Assembly: GCF_001753245.1 (NCBI RefSeq)
Contig: NZ_CP017415.1
Span: 2,570,501 to 2,634,500, forward strand
From: Acidihalobacter yilgarnensis
GTDB lineage: Bacteria; Pseudomonadota; Gammaproteobacteria; DSM-5130; Acidihalobacteraceae
Direction: 5' to 3'
DNA: 64,000 nucleotides
The notes under the pieces were generated by a model, which worked only from the letters and a program-made list of their open reading frames with translations, ran no database searches and was not told the DNA's origin. The position numbers were made by a program, and so were the translations under genes. This document shows positions 1-12,953 of the stretch, in pieces; positions within the stretch are counted from its first letter, which is position 1; every line of letters begins with the position of its first letter.

Positions 1-395
1 ACAACAACACTTTAGATAAACAGCTTGTCGGCGTTGCTCGTCGCTTATTTGGAATAACCAAACGGCACTCCTCGCGTCTTGATCGGCGGCTTTTCAGTCA
101 CAACAGCATGCCGCCCAATAGTGTGAACAGACCCTAGCCCCTGACGGATCGAGCTTGTGCAATTTGCGACAAAGCGTCGTACGGCTAATCCCGAGCGGTA
201 TACCCCCGGAACCAAGTAGCGCTGCCACTTAGAGTCCAATCACCTCATCCCATGGCATGAGGCCATGAACGGAGGGACATCGACAGGAAGGCTCTCATAG
301 CCTCCGATTCCTCGCCCACTCGCGCGCGCTGAATCTGCGCGCCTTGCACACCCCTCAGGTCACTCAGTGGGACATCCGCACCACCGTAGCCGCGT
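1..395. other. no recognisable gene
   Basis: I see no supportable gene here. A 64-codon minus-strand frame (45-239) opens with TTG and matches no family I recognise. It could be the tail of a decayed mobile-element gene, but nothing confirms that. The block lies downstream of the minus-strand MFS gene, at the edge of the polysaccharide cluster. Confidence 0.4.
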
Positions 396-1562
396 TCACG
401 ACGCCCGGCGCCTCAGTCCCGCCCGCATTCCCCAAAGCCCCAGCAACGGCCCCGGCACCAGTAGCCAGATCACCGCCGTGCCCAGCGAAGCCCATAGCTG
501 GGTCGTCAGCTCAATGGCCAGCACCGTGAGCATGAAACCCAGACTGTTCATGATCGCCAACGCGCTGCCCATCGCATCGCCAGACACCTCCCCCGCCGCA
601 AGCGCAGAGAACTGTGGCGAATCCGCCGCCACGGCCATACCCCAGACCGCGAGCACGAGCCAGACCGACCACAACGGCGCGGCGCCCAATACCGGGTAGG
701 CCACGCAAACCGCGCCCGAGATCGCAAGCGCGCCCGCGGCCACCCGCGCACTGCCGAGAGACCGGCTCAGATAGCCGCCGGCCACGCAGCCCACGCCGCC
801 CAGCGCAATGAACGCGAACGACAGCATCGCCGTGGTCTGCGGTATCCAATGCGCCCTCGCCACCAGCGGCGCGATCAGCAATGGCGCCAGCGTCCATACC
901 GCGTACAGCTCCCACATATGGCCGAAATATCCCCAGGCCGCCGCGCGAAAACCAGGACTTGCGAAGGCGCGGAAGACGCCGCCCCAGTTCATGCGCCCAG
1001 GTGCCGGATGGTGGGGACCGTCACCCAGCCAGAGGATCGCAAGCCCGGCCAGCAAGGCCAACGCAGACGAAATCCAGACGACCGTATGCCACTCCAGCGA
1101 GGCGCCCAGCGCATGCACCAAATGCGGAAAGCCGGTGCCCAGCGCCAGCATACCCACCAGCCAGCCGAGGACCATGCCCTTTTTTTCCGGTGCCCAGCTG
1201 ACCACCAGCTTCATGCCCAATGGGTAGATGCCGGCCAGCGCCAACCCGGTGACGAAACGAAAGGGCAGCCCACTGGCCACCGAATGCCCCCAGCCGGCGA
1301 ACCCCGCATTGGCAATCGCACCGATCAGCGTCGACAGAAAGAAGATGCGACTCGCCCGGTAGCGATCCGCCAGACCGGACAGCGCGAACAGCAACGTGCC
1401 GGCGATAAAGCCCAGCTGTACCGCGCTGGTCAGATACCCCAAGCCCTCAGCGCCAATACCCCAGGCACGTTCGAGTTGATCGGCCACCCCATTGGCGGAA
1501 AACCACAGCGACGTGCCGCAGAATTGGGCAACAACGATGGTGACGAGCGGGAAACGTTTCAT
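396..1562 (-). CDS. MFS transporter
   Basis: Predicted 388-residue inner-membrane carrier of the major facilitator superfamily; the substrate is unknown. The sequence is almost wholly hydrophobic, with about twelve membrane-length segments, and has an MFS-like loop near residue 70 (GLADRYRASR). The open frame extends further upstream, but I chose the ATG at 1562 because it begins directly before the first membrane segment (MKRFPLVTIVVAQ) and has a GGAA element about 11 nt ahead. It lies at the end of the polysaccharide cluster, 141 bp after the O-antigen ligase gene, so it may not belong functionally. Family call firm; role unknown. Confidence 0.85.
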   Translation of the reverse strand: MKRFPLVTIVVAQFCGTSLWFSANGVADQLERAWGIGAEGLGYLTSAVQLGFIAGTLLFALSGLADRYRASRIFFLSTLIGAIANAGFAGWGHSVASGLPFRFVTGLALAGIYPLGMKLVVSWAPEKKGMVLGWLVGMLALGTGFPHLVHALGASLEWHTVVWISSALALLAGLAILWLGDGPHHPAPGRMNWGGVFRAFASPGFRAAAWGYFGHMWELYAVWTLAPLLIAPLVARAHWIPQTTAMLSFAFIALGGVGCVAGGYLSRSLGSARVAAGALAISGAVCVAYPVLGAAPLWSVWLVLAVWGMAVAADSPQFSALAAGEVSGDAMGSALAIMNSLGFMLTVLAIELTTQLWASLGTAVIWLLVPGPLLGLWGMRAGLRRRAS

Positions 1563-1703
1563 AAGGAATGCTTCCGATCGGCCGAGGAAGCCCCTAGACC
1601 GGGTGCTTTGCGCCTCGCCACCGGTATCGACCGATGTAGAGGAACGGGCGCGACGCAACCCGACACGCACCGGGGAAACTCAAGCCGCCCCGGCCACACG
1701 GTT

Positions 1704-3095
1704 TCAGGCTTGTCCGCTCGCGGCAGGCTGCGTTTGCTGCTCCAGCACGCTCCAGGTCAGCAGGAGTCCGGACATGAACATGAACATCTCCCACATGTGA
1801 TCGCGCATGATGCTATCGACCAGACTGCGGGTGAAATAATCGAACACGACCATGCCCAGCGCTGCCGCCGCTGCAAGCCGGTGGCGCGACACCCCCGTCC
1901 ACGCCCGGCGGAAAAGGGTGCCAATGAAGATCAGCCACAACACCAATCCCGGCAACCCGACGCCGTCGGTGAAATCAAGAATGCCGCTGTGGCTGTGATT
2001 CCCGCGCGCCAGGTCGGTGTGGTAGATCGCATCCACGCCATAGCCGAAGGCCTGCCCCTGAAAGCCCACACCCAAGGGATAGCGCCAAATGACATGCAGC
2101 CCCTCCTTGGCCCAGGCGATACGCTGGTAGTTTGAGACATCCACCGTTTGACCATTCGGAAACTTGGGTAATCCGCCGGTAAGCCACTCGCGGTTATGCG
2201 CCGTGTCCAGGGCGATCGGCACCGTGGCGATCAGTGTTTTCCAGCGCTGTTGGTGGCTCAGCGTATAGCCCACGAAGCCGATGCCCAGGATACCGACCAG
2301 CGCCGCGACGATTAGCTCGCGCTGCCTGCGAGCCGGCGGCGACTGGCTGATCAGCACACCAATGCTGAGCAAGGTCATCAGACCCAACAATACGGTACCG
2401 TTGCGCATGTCCTCGATATAGGAAGAAAACAGGCCGCCGGCGAACAACAACGCGATCAAAGGGTAACCCAGTCCCAGCAAGCCTTGCCGCCCCAGGCGTT
2501 TCATGATGATCTCGGCGAACAACAACGCCAGGTACATATTCGTGAGGTAATTGGCCTTATCGGGTGCCGCACCCGTCCATGAGAAGAAATCCGTACCCTC
2601 CAGCCCGCCGAAGCGACGCATCAGCTCGCCATGTTGAAGCCAGTGGATCAGGTCGACGACCACGATGAACCAGACATTCACCGCCAGCACGGCGAACAGC
2701 AGGCGCAACAGGGTCTGCCGATGATTCGGCAGGAGGCGCGCCGCCGACACGCCAATGAAAAATACAATCAGGTTGAGCAACCAGCGTCCACGAATCTCGT
2801 CCAAGACCTTGTCAGGCGCCAACGCCCAGCCGAAGACCTGGATCAGCATCCAGACCGTCAGCAGTCCGAACACCCACCACACCACGCGCGGCACCTCAAC
2901 GGGCCAACGGGCTCCACGCGGCAGCCGCCTGATGCCGACGACAACCCAGACCAGAGCGGAAAACAACAGGGCGTTGCGCAGGGCGATGGTGCCCTGAATC
3001 GGCCAGATGAACATCACCGCGGTCAGCAGCGAAAGTCCCGTCCAGACATAGGGGCGGGTCGATATCCGCTCATGGTTCAGGGGCGTACTCGTCAT
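1704..3095 (-). CDS. O-antigen ligase/polymerase family membrane protein
   Basis: Predicted 463-residue polytopic inner-membrane protein of the WaaL/Wzy superfamily. WaaL joins finished O-antigen from undecaprenyl diphosphate to lipid A-core at the periplasmic face; Wzy polymerises repeat units. About ten hydrophobic segments are visible. Near the C-terminal third, a periplasmic stretch ending in GNHSHSGILDF precedes another membrane helix, which matches the HNHF/H-x-H-x signature of the Wzy_C domain. The start at 3095 (MTSTPLNHE) leaves a short cytoplasmic tail; an upstream in-frame extension is less plausible. With an ABC exporter in the cluster, ligase is the likelier of the two roles, but sequence alone cannot separate ligase from polymerase. 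Confidence 0.8.
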   Translation of the reverse strand: MTSTPLNHERISTRPYVWTGLSLLTAVMFIWPIQGTIALRNALLFSALVWVVVGIRRLPRGARWPVEVPRVVWWVFGLLTVWMLIQVFGWALAPDKVLDEIRGRWLLNLIVFFIGVSAARLLPNHRQTLLRLLFAVLAVNVWFIVVVDLIHWLQHGELMRRFGGLEGTDFFSWTGAAPDKANYLTNMYLALLFAEIIMKRLGRQGLLGLGYPLIALLFAGGLFSSYIEDMRNGTVLLGLMTLLSIGVLISQSPPARRQRELIVAALVGILGIGFVGYTLSHQQRWKTLIATVPIALDTAHNREWLTGGLPKFPNGQTVDVSNYQRIAWAKEGLHVIWRYPLGVGFQGQAFGYGVDAIYHTDLARGNHSHSGILDFTDGVGLPGLVLWLIFIGTLFRRAWTGVSRHRLAAAAALGMVVFDYFTRSLVDSIMRDHMWEMFMFMSGLLLTWSVLEQQTQPAASGQA

Positions 3096-3226
3096 GCATT
3101 GTCTCGTAGATAGAAGAGGGTATGAACCACCACCGGCAAGGGCGCGACCACATCGGTCGCCGGCATGCCTGGCAGGCATGCCGGGTAAGACCACACACGC
3201 GTGGAATTATTTCATCGATTGGAAAA

Positions 3227-4306
<1,080 letters not shown>

Positions 4307-5716
4307 TCAATAAGCGTTGCGGTGCACGAAACCTCGCAACAAGGTCATGAAAATAATTTTCAAATCAAAACCCAGCGACCAGTGCTCGATGTAGTAAAGG
4401 TCGTGCTCGACGCGCTGCTGCATTTTCTCGACCGTATCGGTTTCACCGCGCCAGCCATTGATCTGCGCCCATCCCGTAATACCGGGTTTCACCTTGTGAC
4501 GCAGCATGTAACGATCAATCATGTCGCAATACTGCGCATTGTGCTCCACCGCATGCGGGCGCGGACCAACAATGGACATACGCCCCTGCAGCACATTGAC
4601 GAACTGCGGCAATTCATCGAGGCTCGTCCCGCGCAACAAGGCGCCCAACGCAGTAACGCGAGGATCACGCCGCGTGGCCTGCGTCACCCGTCCGGCTTCG
4701 GCATGCACCCGCATCGTACGAAATTTGTAGATGACGATCTCCTGCCCGTCCCAACCGTGCCGCCGCTGACGGAACAGTATCGGTCCCGGCGAACTCAGTT
4801 TGATCGCCACCGCAATCAGCAGCATCAATGGGCTAACGCTCAGCAGAATCAGCGCGGCAAGCAGTCTGTCCTCCAGCGCCTTGAGCAGACGGTTCACGCC
4901 CTGCATCGGGCTGGCCGACAGGTCGATCATCGGCACGCCCACGATTTCCGTCACGCCGTTATTGAGTAGCGAAAGCCCGAAAAGATCCGGTGCATAGCGA
5001 ATATTGACCGGCGAATGACGCAGCAATTCGATCACCTGACGCAGTTCGGCACCGCGCTCCAGCGGCATCGCCACCCAGACCTCCCCCACCTGATGCTCGG
5101 TCACGAAGCTCGCCAACGCATCGAGCGGATAAACAGCCAACCCATCGTCCGCATCCTGCACAGACGCCGGCACGTCAAACAGCGCCAACACCTCCAGCCC
5201 AGACCAGTCGGCCGACCGCGCGCGCGCGGCCAGCGCCCGCCCCTGCTGATCCGCGCCCACGATCACCACCGGGCGGCGATTGTAGCCACGGCGGCGCAGC
5301 GACCGCAGCAGCCAGTAGATCGCGATCCGCAGCCCCACCAGCAACATTGCCGAAAGAAGGCCCCAATACGCCAGCCAGAGACGGGAAAAAAGCGTGGATT
5401 CGCGTACCACCACGAGGATCACCAGACCGGACAGATACACCACGAACCAGCCCATCAGCGCACGCCCTGCCGGCGCGAACATGCCTTTGGCACGCCACGA
5501 GTCATAGACCGAGAATAACGGGAAGATGATGAGCACCAACAACGCGCCGATGAGGGTCAGTGCACTGTAAGCCATCGGCAATGGCGGTGACGGCTGGTCG
5601 AAAAAGCGCAGCGCGTAGGCCAGCCAGCCCGCGACGGCCACCAGCAGGATGTCCAGCGTGCGCGTCAGCAGCGAAATGGCCGAGGCATAATCCCGAAGCA
5701 ATCCGCATCTCAACAT
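4307..5716 (-). CDS. undecaprenyl-phosphate sugar phosphotransferase (WcaJ/WbaP-like)
   Basis: Initiating transferase of 469 residues that would move a hexose-1-phosphate (glucose or galactose) from its UDP form to undecaprenyl phosphate at the inner membrane. The N-terminal half holds four membrane segments and a soluble nucleotide-binding-like domain (VVIVGADQQGRAL). The C-terminal bacterial sugar-transferase domain shows YKFRTMRVHAE, the GTSLDELPQFVNVL block, SIVGPRPHA and KPGITGWAQINGWRG, all hallmarks of the polyisoprenyl-phosphate hexose transferase family. ATG 5716 is preferred over two TTG codons just upstream. Next to galE, galactose or glucose is the likely sugar. Confidence 0.92.
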   Translation of the reverse strand: MLRCGLLRDYASAISLLTRTLDILLVAVAGWLAYALRFFDQPSPPLPMAYSALTLIGALLVLIIFPLFSVYDSWRAKGMFAPAGRALMGWFVVYLSGLVILVVVRESTLFSRLWLAYWGLLSAMLLVGLRIAIYWLLRSLRRRGYNRRPVVIVGADQQGRALAARARSADWSGLEVLALFDVPASVQDADDGLAVYPLDALASFVTEHQVGEVWVAMPLERGAELRQVIELLRHSPVNIRYAPDLFGLSLLNNGVTEIVGVPMIDLSASPMQGVNRLLKALEDRLLAALILLSVSPLMLLIAVAIKLSSPGPILFRQRRHGWDGQEIVIYKFRTMRVHAEAGRVTQATRRDPRVTALGALLRGTSLDELPQFVNVLQGRMSIVGPRPHAVEHNAQYCDMIDRYMLRHKVKPGITGWAQINGWRGETDTVEKMQQRVEHDLYYIEHWSLGFDLKIIFMTLLRGFVHRNAY

Positions 5717-5786
5717 ATACGTCAACAAACAACCTGTACGTAGCCGTGCATTCTAGCAACCCGGCGCCCTGTCCAGGATAGCCGCC

Positions 5787-6959
5787 TCAAATATCGTCGA
5801 CGGCCATCGCGCGCCGGACAACCGCGGCAAACGCCGTGCGAAAGACTTGCACGGAAAAACGCTCCGCGTTGTCACGGCATTGCGCCGCTGACATAGACAC
5901 GCCAACAGCCTCGAAACGTTCCATTCCTTCGACCAATGCATCGACCGTCTGCTCATCAAAAAACAGTCCGGTCCGCCCCTCGACGACCGTCTCCCGCGCG
6001 CCACCACGGCCATAGGCGATCACCGGCGCGCCAGCAGCCTGAGCCTCGACCGGCGTAATGCCGAAGTCCTCCTCCGCTGCAAACACGAAGGCCCGGGCAC
6101 GGCCCATCAGCGCGGCCAGGGTCGCGCCGTCCTGATAACCCAGCAATTCGATATTCGAGTGATCGGCTGCCAACCGCGCGATGCGGTCGAACTCCGGCCC
6201 GGTCCCAATCACCTTGAGTTGCCGCCCCGGCATGCGTGCAAAGGCGGACACCACGAGATCAACGCGCTTATAGGGCACTAACCGGGACGCGGTCAGGTAG
6301 TAATCCTCCCGGACCGGTGCCGGGGCAAAGCCCTCGACATCGACCGGCGGCGGCACCACCACAGAATCGCGCCCGTAAGCCTTGCGAATACGCCGCGCGA
6401 TGTAGGCGGAATTGGCCACGAACACATCCACCCCGTTTGCCGTCCGTACATCCCACAAACGAATGCGATGCAACAAATAACGCGCGAGCCAGCCCTTGAA
6501 TCCACGATCCAGCCCTGATTCGCGCAAATACTGGTGCTGCAGATCCCAGGCATAGCGGATCGGCGTATGCACATAGCTGACATGCACCTGATCGGGCCCC
6601 GTCAGCACACCCTTGGCTACCGCGTGCGAACTGGATATTACCAAATCATAGCCCGACAGATCGAACTGCTCGATGGCCAGCGGCATCAATGGCAGATAGG
6701 CGCGATAGCGCCGACGCGCGCCGGGCAGGCGCTGAATGAAGCTCGTACGCGGGCGTCGCCCACCCAGAAAACCACGTTGGTCGTCGGGCAAGAAATCGCA
6801 AACCGCAAACAAGTCCGCCTGTGGATACATCAGCAAAATCTGCTCCAATACCCGCTCTGCACCCGTGTAGGTCACCAGCCAATCGTGCACCACGGCGACG
6901 CGCGTACCCTCAGGCAGCCCCGTCCCGGCAGGCATGGCATCATGCGTCACGACGGGCAT
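5787..6959 (-). CDS. GT4-family glycosyltransferase
   Basis: Predicted 390-residue cytoplasmic retaining glycosyltransferase (GT-B fold). The N-terminal half begins VAVVHDWLVTYTGAERVL, typical of mannosyl/rhamnosyl transferases of O-antigen clusters. The C-terminal half carries the donor-binding EDFGITPVEAQAAG (E-x7-E) block. The start at 6959 lies 24 bp after the gmd stop; the long upstream extension overlaps gmd in another frame and is rejected. Being coupled to gmd and the reductase, GDP-mannose or GDP-D-rhamnose is a plausible donor (inference). Confidence 0.88.
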   Translation of the reverse strand: MPVVTHDAMPAGTGLPEGTRVAVVHDWLVTYTGAERVLEQILLMYPQADLFAVCDFLPDDQRGFLGGRRPRTSFIQRLPGARRRYRAYLPLMPLAIEQFDLSGYDLVISSSHAVAKGVLTGPDQVHVSYVHTPIRYAWDLQHQYLRESGLDRGFKGWLARYLLHRIRLWDVRTANGVDVFVANSAYIARRIRKAYGRDSVVVPPPVDVEGFAPAPVREDYYLTASRLVPYKRVDLVVSAFARMPGRQLKVIGTGPEFDRIARLAADHSNIELLGYQDGATLAALMGRARAFVFAAEEDFGITPVEAQAAGAPVIAYGRGGARETVVEGRTGLFFDEQTVDALVEGMERFEAVGVSMSAAQCRDNAERFSVQVFRTAFAAVVRRAMAVDDI

Positions 6960-6982
6960 ATCCGATAACGGCGCGGCACGGC

Positions 6983-8918
<1,936 letters not shown>

Positions 8919-8994
8919 ATCATTCCTTACCCCTTATCCTTCGTTCCCGCCGCAGAATAGCGGATACCCTCGGGGGCCGTACACAAAGCCCGCA

Positions 8995-10119
8995 TCACTT
9001 CTGCGATGCGACCAAACTCTGATAGAGCCCGTGAATGTCAGCACCGACCCGCCTTGCCGAATAGCGTTCTTGCTGCACTGCTCGTCCACGCTCGCCCATT
9101 TTGCTGCGCAACGCCGCATCACCCGACAATCGCGCCAATTGCGCGGCCGCCCTCGCAGGTTGGCCAGCGGGATAAAGCAGACCACCACCGGAGGCGCCGA
9201 CCAGCTCGCGATGCCCCGTCACATCGCTCGCCACCACCGGCAGGCCCATCGCCATCGCCTCAATCACCGCCAGGGGCAGGCCTTCCCAGCGCGCGGTCGA
9301 TAGATAGATGTCTGCCATTGCCAACAACGGCGCCGAACGCTCCTGCGAGCCCAGAAAACACACGTTATCGAGGCCCTCGGATGTCGCGCGCCGCCTGAGA
9401 CCCGCCGCATCCTCACCATCTCCCGCCCACAGGAACAAAATGTGCGGCGAGGCGGCCACCACCGCGTAAGCTTCCTGCATGTTCTTCTGATAATCGAAGC
9501 GGCTCAGCGTGGCCGCCACGATCCGGTCGTCCGCGATGCCCAATTGCGCACGACCGGATCTGCGCAGGTCGGCGCGTACCGCATCGTCGACATCCTCGAC
9601 GCCGTTGACGATCACACAGGCCCGCGTGCGCGGCCACAGGCCGGCAGTCCGGGCCACCTCGCGCTCCTCGTCGGAAACATAGACCACACTATCGACCCAG
9701 CGCGCGGACAGATTCTCATAGGCCCGATACAGTCGCCGCGCCCAGGGTTTATATTGCGAAACATGCACGCCATGCGGTGTGTGGACGCTGCGACAGCGCA
9801 GCAGCATCGTCGCCAGCCGTGCATAGGCCCCAGCGCCCTTGCCGTGCGCATGGATCAGGTCGATGCGGTTTCGGCGCGCGTAGGCCACCAGTCTCAGCGC
9901 CGCGCCCAGCGTGAAGCGTCGGTGGGGAATCAAAACCACTCGCCCCCCGGTCTCGTATTCTAAGCGTGCGCGATAGGGCGGCTCGTCCGGGCAGGCGACG
10001 TGCGCCTCCACGTCTGCCGGAAGATGTTTGAGCAGGAGTTCGAGATGCCGCGGACCGCCACCGTGATCGGCGCGAACTGTAATCATCAGTACGGAGATTG
10101 GATTTTCTCCATGATTCAT
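8995..10119 (-). CDS. GT4-family glycosyltransferase
   Basis: Predicted 374-residue GT-B glycosyltransferase. It starts with a nucleotide-fold strand and glycine-rich loop (TVRADHGGGPRHLELLL) and later has DLIHAHGKGAG and the donor-site EGLPLAVIEAMAMG, all usual for GT4 enzymes that elongate O-antigen. No membrane segment is evident, so it should act on the cytoplasmic face. Its ATG overlaps the stop of the upstream GT2 gene by four bases (ATGA), showing translational coupling. The donor and linkage cannot be told from sequence. Confidence 0.88.
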   Translation of the reverse strand: MNHGENPISVLMITVRADHGGGPRHLELLLKHLPADVEAHVACPDEPPYRARLEYETGGRVVLIPHRRFTLGAALRLVAYARRNRIDLIHAHGKGAGAYARLATMLLRCRSVHTPHGVHVSQYKPWARRLYRAYENLSARWVDSVVYVSDEEREVARTAGLWPRTRACVIVNGVEDVDDAVRADLRRSGRAQLGIADDRIVAATLSRFDYQKNMQEAYAVVAASPHILFLWAGDGEDAAGLRRRATSEGLDNVCFLGSQERSAPLLAMADIYLSTARWEGLPLAVIEAMAMGLPVVASDVTGHRELVGASGGGLLYPAGQPARAAAQLARLSGDAALRSKMGERGRAVQQERYSARRVGADIHGLYQSLVASQK

Positions 10120-11060
10120 AAAACCCAGTACCAGGCCAGAGTGCGCAATACTCCTTCCTTATGTAAGCCAAGCCGTGCTGCGGATATCCGCCTTTGTAAA
10201 TCGCCTTGGCGCGGCAGGTTCAGTACCGACTCCAGTATTTTTCTTTTCTCGGAAGACATTCGATCAGCATAACGCTGGTACAGCACTTCTGCCTGGGTCA
10301 ATGCCTCCTGCCAGCCCCTGCGAACGCGCCGCTGGACGGCTAAAGGCCCTAAGCGCAGTTTTTTTGCAACGCCTGACATATCCCAGGCTTCCGCACCGAT
10401 GGTATTCGACTCATGCTGGCGATAATCCACCAAAGGCTGAGGCACACAGCGTACTTCACCCAGCGTGTGTGCTACCAAAAGCAACCACCAGTCATGCATC
10501 ACCGCCGCATCTGGTACCGGCAGGGCCACTTCCAGCAAGGCGCGGTTGACCAGCATGGTACAACCCGGCACCGTGTTTTGAATCAATTCACGTTTGAAAT
10601 CTTCACCAGTATGCGATTTAAATCCTTGCCATCTTGATGCCGATGGTGCCAAAACACGCCCGTCCGAATCGATGATACGAGCACCACTGTAAACCAGAGT
10701 GGGTAAGGAACGTCCTTGTTGCTTTTCCAAGCGCTCGGCGCAAGCCACCAGTTCGGCTACCTTGTTTTGGTGCCAGAGGTCGTCTTGATCCGCGAGCAGC
10801 GTGTAGTCGCTGGTACAGTGGGACAATATGCGTCCGAAGTTCGCAGCCGGTCCGAGCGGGCCATCATCATCCATCAGGAATTCGATCGGCATGGCCACCT
10901 TACGCTCGCGTTCAAGGATTGAACAAGTCTCGTCTATCGAACCGTCATCACGAACCTGAATACTGTCTGGCGCCATTGTCTGCCCGGCAATCGAGGCCAG
11001 CAACGCTGGCAAGAATCGGGCGCCGTTGAAAGTGGCTAAGGCGATATCAATGCGACGCAT
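10116..11060 (-). CDS. GT2-family glycosyltransferase
   Basis: Predicted 314-residue GT-A inverting glycosyltransferase, similar in layout to rhamnosyltransferases of O-antigen loci. It begins IDIALATFNGARFLPALL, followed by the QVRDDGSIDET nucleotide-binding block and the metal-binding LLADQDDLW. A conserved acidic/HxW segment (AVMHDWWLLLVAH) follows. The ATG at 11060 (MRRIDIALA) is preferred over an upstream TTG. Its stop overlaps the next glycosyltransferase start (ATGA). Confidence 0.88.
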   Translation of the reverse strand: MRRIDIALATFNGARFLPALLASIAGQTMAPDSIQVRDDGSIDETCSILERERKVAMPIEFLMDDDGPLGPAANFGRILSHCTSDYTLLADQDDLWHQNKVAELVACAERLEKQQGRSLPTLVYSGARIIDSDGRVLAPSASRWQGFKSHTGEDFKRELIQNTVPGCTMLVNRALLEVALPVPDAAVMHDWWLLLVAHTLGEVRCVPQPLVDYRQHESNTIGAEAWDMSGVAKKLRLGPLAVQRRVRRGWQEALTQAEVLYQRYADRMSSEKRKILESVLNLPRQGDLQRRISAARLGLHKEGVLRTLAWYWVL

Positions 11061-11120
11061 ATCTTCTACATGCAAGCTGATGGCAAGCGGGAAAACACCT
11101 TTGGCTTATTCAGCAATGCC

Positions 11121-12953
11121 TTAGACACACTGGCGGAGTGAGGCCCGCTTGGCCGCGAAACAATGCCACCATTCGGCCAGCATGACCACAGCGAACAACA
11201 GCCGCTCGCGGTGTATACCCGCGAGGAGGTCAGAGCCCACAATGTCAGTCAATGTCTCGTGGTCGATGCCCGGAACAGGGCGCTGAGCAAAATACGCACT
11301 GACACCACCCCAGGCACCGAACCATTCACCGATCCAGCGGCGCATTGGCAAGACAAACCCCTGTTTGGGTCGTTGTAGAATATCGTCGGGGAGCCAGCGG
11401 CTCGCCGCACGGCGCAGAGCGACTTTAGAATCTCCGGACATTCGCTCACTCGGCAGCAGCGCCAATCCTAGCGATACAACTCGTGGATCGAGGAAGGGGG
11501 CACGCCCCTCCAAGCTGTGCGCCATCGTCATCCGATCAAACTTGACCAACAGATCATCGGGCAGCCAAGTACCGATATCCGTGACAGTTGCACGTTGCAA
11601 TGGCCCATGCGACCGGCCGATCCAATCGAGCAAATCATTTTCCCAAGGGTTGACGTTGTCGACCATCTCGTGGATCAAACGGTGCCGTTCCGCACAGCCA
11701 GTTAGGAGGGGAAAACCCGATGGTGTTGTCGGCGGGTCGTTGAGCAAAAATCGATCTAGGTGGTCCAGCGGCACGTGCCGCCGGCGAAGTAGTCCGGCCA
11801 ACTTGTCCAATCGGTCACGCCAGCCGGCTGTTGTGGCGAATTGACGATAGTAGTTATAGCCCGCGAAGATTTCATCTGCCCCCTCCCCAGCCAATACGAC
11901 CGTGACATGCTTACGCGCCTCGCGTGCTAACCAATAAACCGGCAAAACAGCTTGGTCACCGATCGGCGTGTCGAGTGCCGCAGCAACTTCCGGAAGTAGC
12001 GTCATAAAATGATTTTGATCAAAGATGAACCTGTGATGGGTGCTGCCAATATGACGAGCAACGGCCGCAGCGTGTGTACTCTCATCAACTTGTGCCTCGC
12101 TGAAGCCCATCGAGAAGGTAGCGATCGCCGGGTTGGCATGAGCTGCAATCGCGGCCACCACTGAACTGTCGATGCCTCCAGAGAGGAACACTCCCACAGG
12201 TACGTCAGCGATAAGGCGTGAGGTAACGGCAACTTCTAATGCTTCGCACAACTCATCGTCAGATATGCGGCGTGAAGCCTCCAGGGGAGGTCTGTAGTAA
12301 CGTTGATGCGTGATCGTCAAGTCACCGAGCCGCACGGTCAGCCGCTCGCCTGGCAGAACCTGGCGTATCCCAGAAAAAATGGTAGACCGACCTGGAACAA
12401 AATGGAGCGCCAGATAACTGTCAAGGGCCTGCGGGTCAAACTCATCTGTCACCCAAGGCAGCGCCGACACAGCCAGTAACGTCGAGCCATAGCCAAATCG
12501 ACCAGGAGCTGCGGTATAGAACAGCGGCTTCTCGCCAAAACGGTCGCGGGCGAGATGTAGCTCGCCGGAATCGCGGTCATGAATAGCTATGGCGTACATA
12601 CCATCGATGCGAGCCAGCAACCCGTCTATGCCCCAACACGCATATCCATGTGCGAGCGCTTCTGTGTCGCTGCGTGTTTTAAAGACATATCCAGCTGCCT
12701 CTAATTCAGAGCGCATTTCATGATGATTGTATATTTCACCGTTCTGGAAAACGACTACCCTTCCCTCACGGCTGAGCAACGGTTGCCTTCCATGTGTCAG
12801 ATCAATGACTGATAGCCGCCGCATGCCCATATGCACGGAGCCGTCGTGGTGTTGGCCGTCACCATCTGGACCGCGATGGTACATACTAGCAAGGAGAGGC
12901 GGAAGCAGTTCATCGCCGAGGCCATCACCAACGTAACCAAAAATTCCACACAT
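11121..12953 (-). CDS. asnB: asparagine synthase-like glutamine amidotransferase
   Basis: A 610-residue class II glutamine amidotransferase joined to an AsnB-type synthetase domain. Cys2 is the glutaminase nucleophile (MCGIFGYVG), and the ATP-pyrophosphatase loop is SGGIDSS. Later motifs AGEGADEIFAGYNYY and LLVKFDRMTMAHSLEGRAPF are intact. Copies inside polysaccharide clusters often amidate uronic-acid sugars rather than make free asparagine (WbpS-type); that role is inferred here from context. The start overlaps the stop of the giant glycosyltransferase gene by one base (TAATG), so they are co-translated. Confidence 0.9.
   Translation of the reverse strand: MCGIFGYVGDGLGDELLPPLLASMYHRGPDGDGQHHDGSVHMGMRRLSVIDLTHGRQPLLSREGRVVVFQNGEIYNHHEMRSELEAAGYVFKTRSDTEALAHGYACWGIDGLLARIDGMYAIAIHDRDSGELHLARDRFGEKPLFYTAAPGRFGYGSTLLAVSALPWVTDEFDPQALDSYLALHFVPGRSTIFSGIRQVLPGERLTVRLGDLTITHQRYYRPPLEASRRISDDELCEALEVAVTSRLIADVPVGVFLSGGIDSSVVAAIAAHANPAIATFSMGFSEAQVDESTHAAAVARHIGSTHHRFIFDQNHFMTLLPEVAAALDTPIGDQAVLPVYWLAREARKHVTVVLAGEGADEIFAGYNYYRQFATTAGWRDRLDKLAGLLRRRHVPLDHLDRFLLNDPPTTPSGFPLLTGCAERHRLIHEMVDNVNPWENDLLDWIGRSHGPLQRATVTDIGTWLPDDLLVKFDRMTMAHSLEGRAPFLDPRVVSLGLALLPSERMSGDSKVALRRAASRWLPDDILQRPKQGFVLPMRRWIGEWFGAWGGVSAYFAQRPVPGIDHETLTDIVGSDLLAGIHRERLLFAVVMLAEWWHCFAAKRASLRQCV

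Noticed and set aside
849-2135. Long plus-strand frame (428 codons)
   Set aside because: It runs antisense to two clear membrane-protein genes and its product is Arg/Gln/Pro-rich, a typical shadow of G+C-rich coding DNA.
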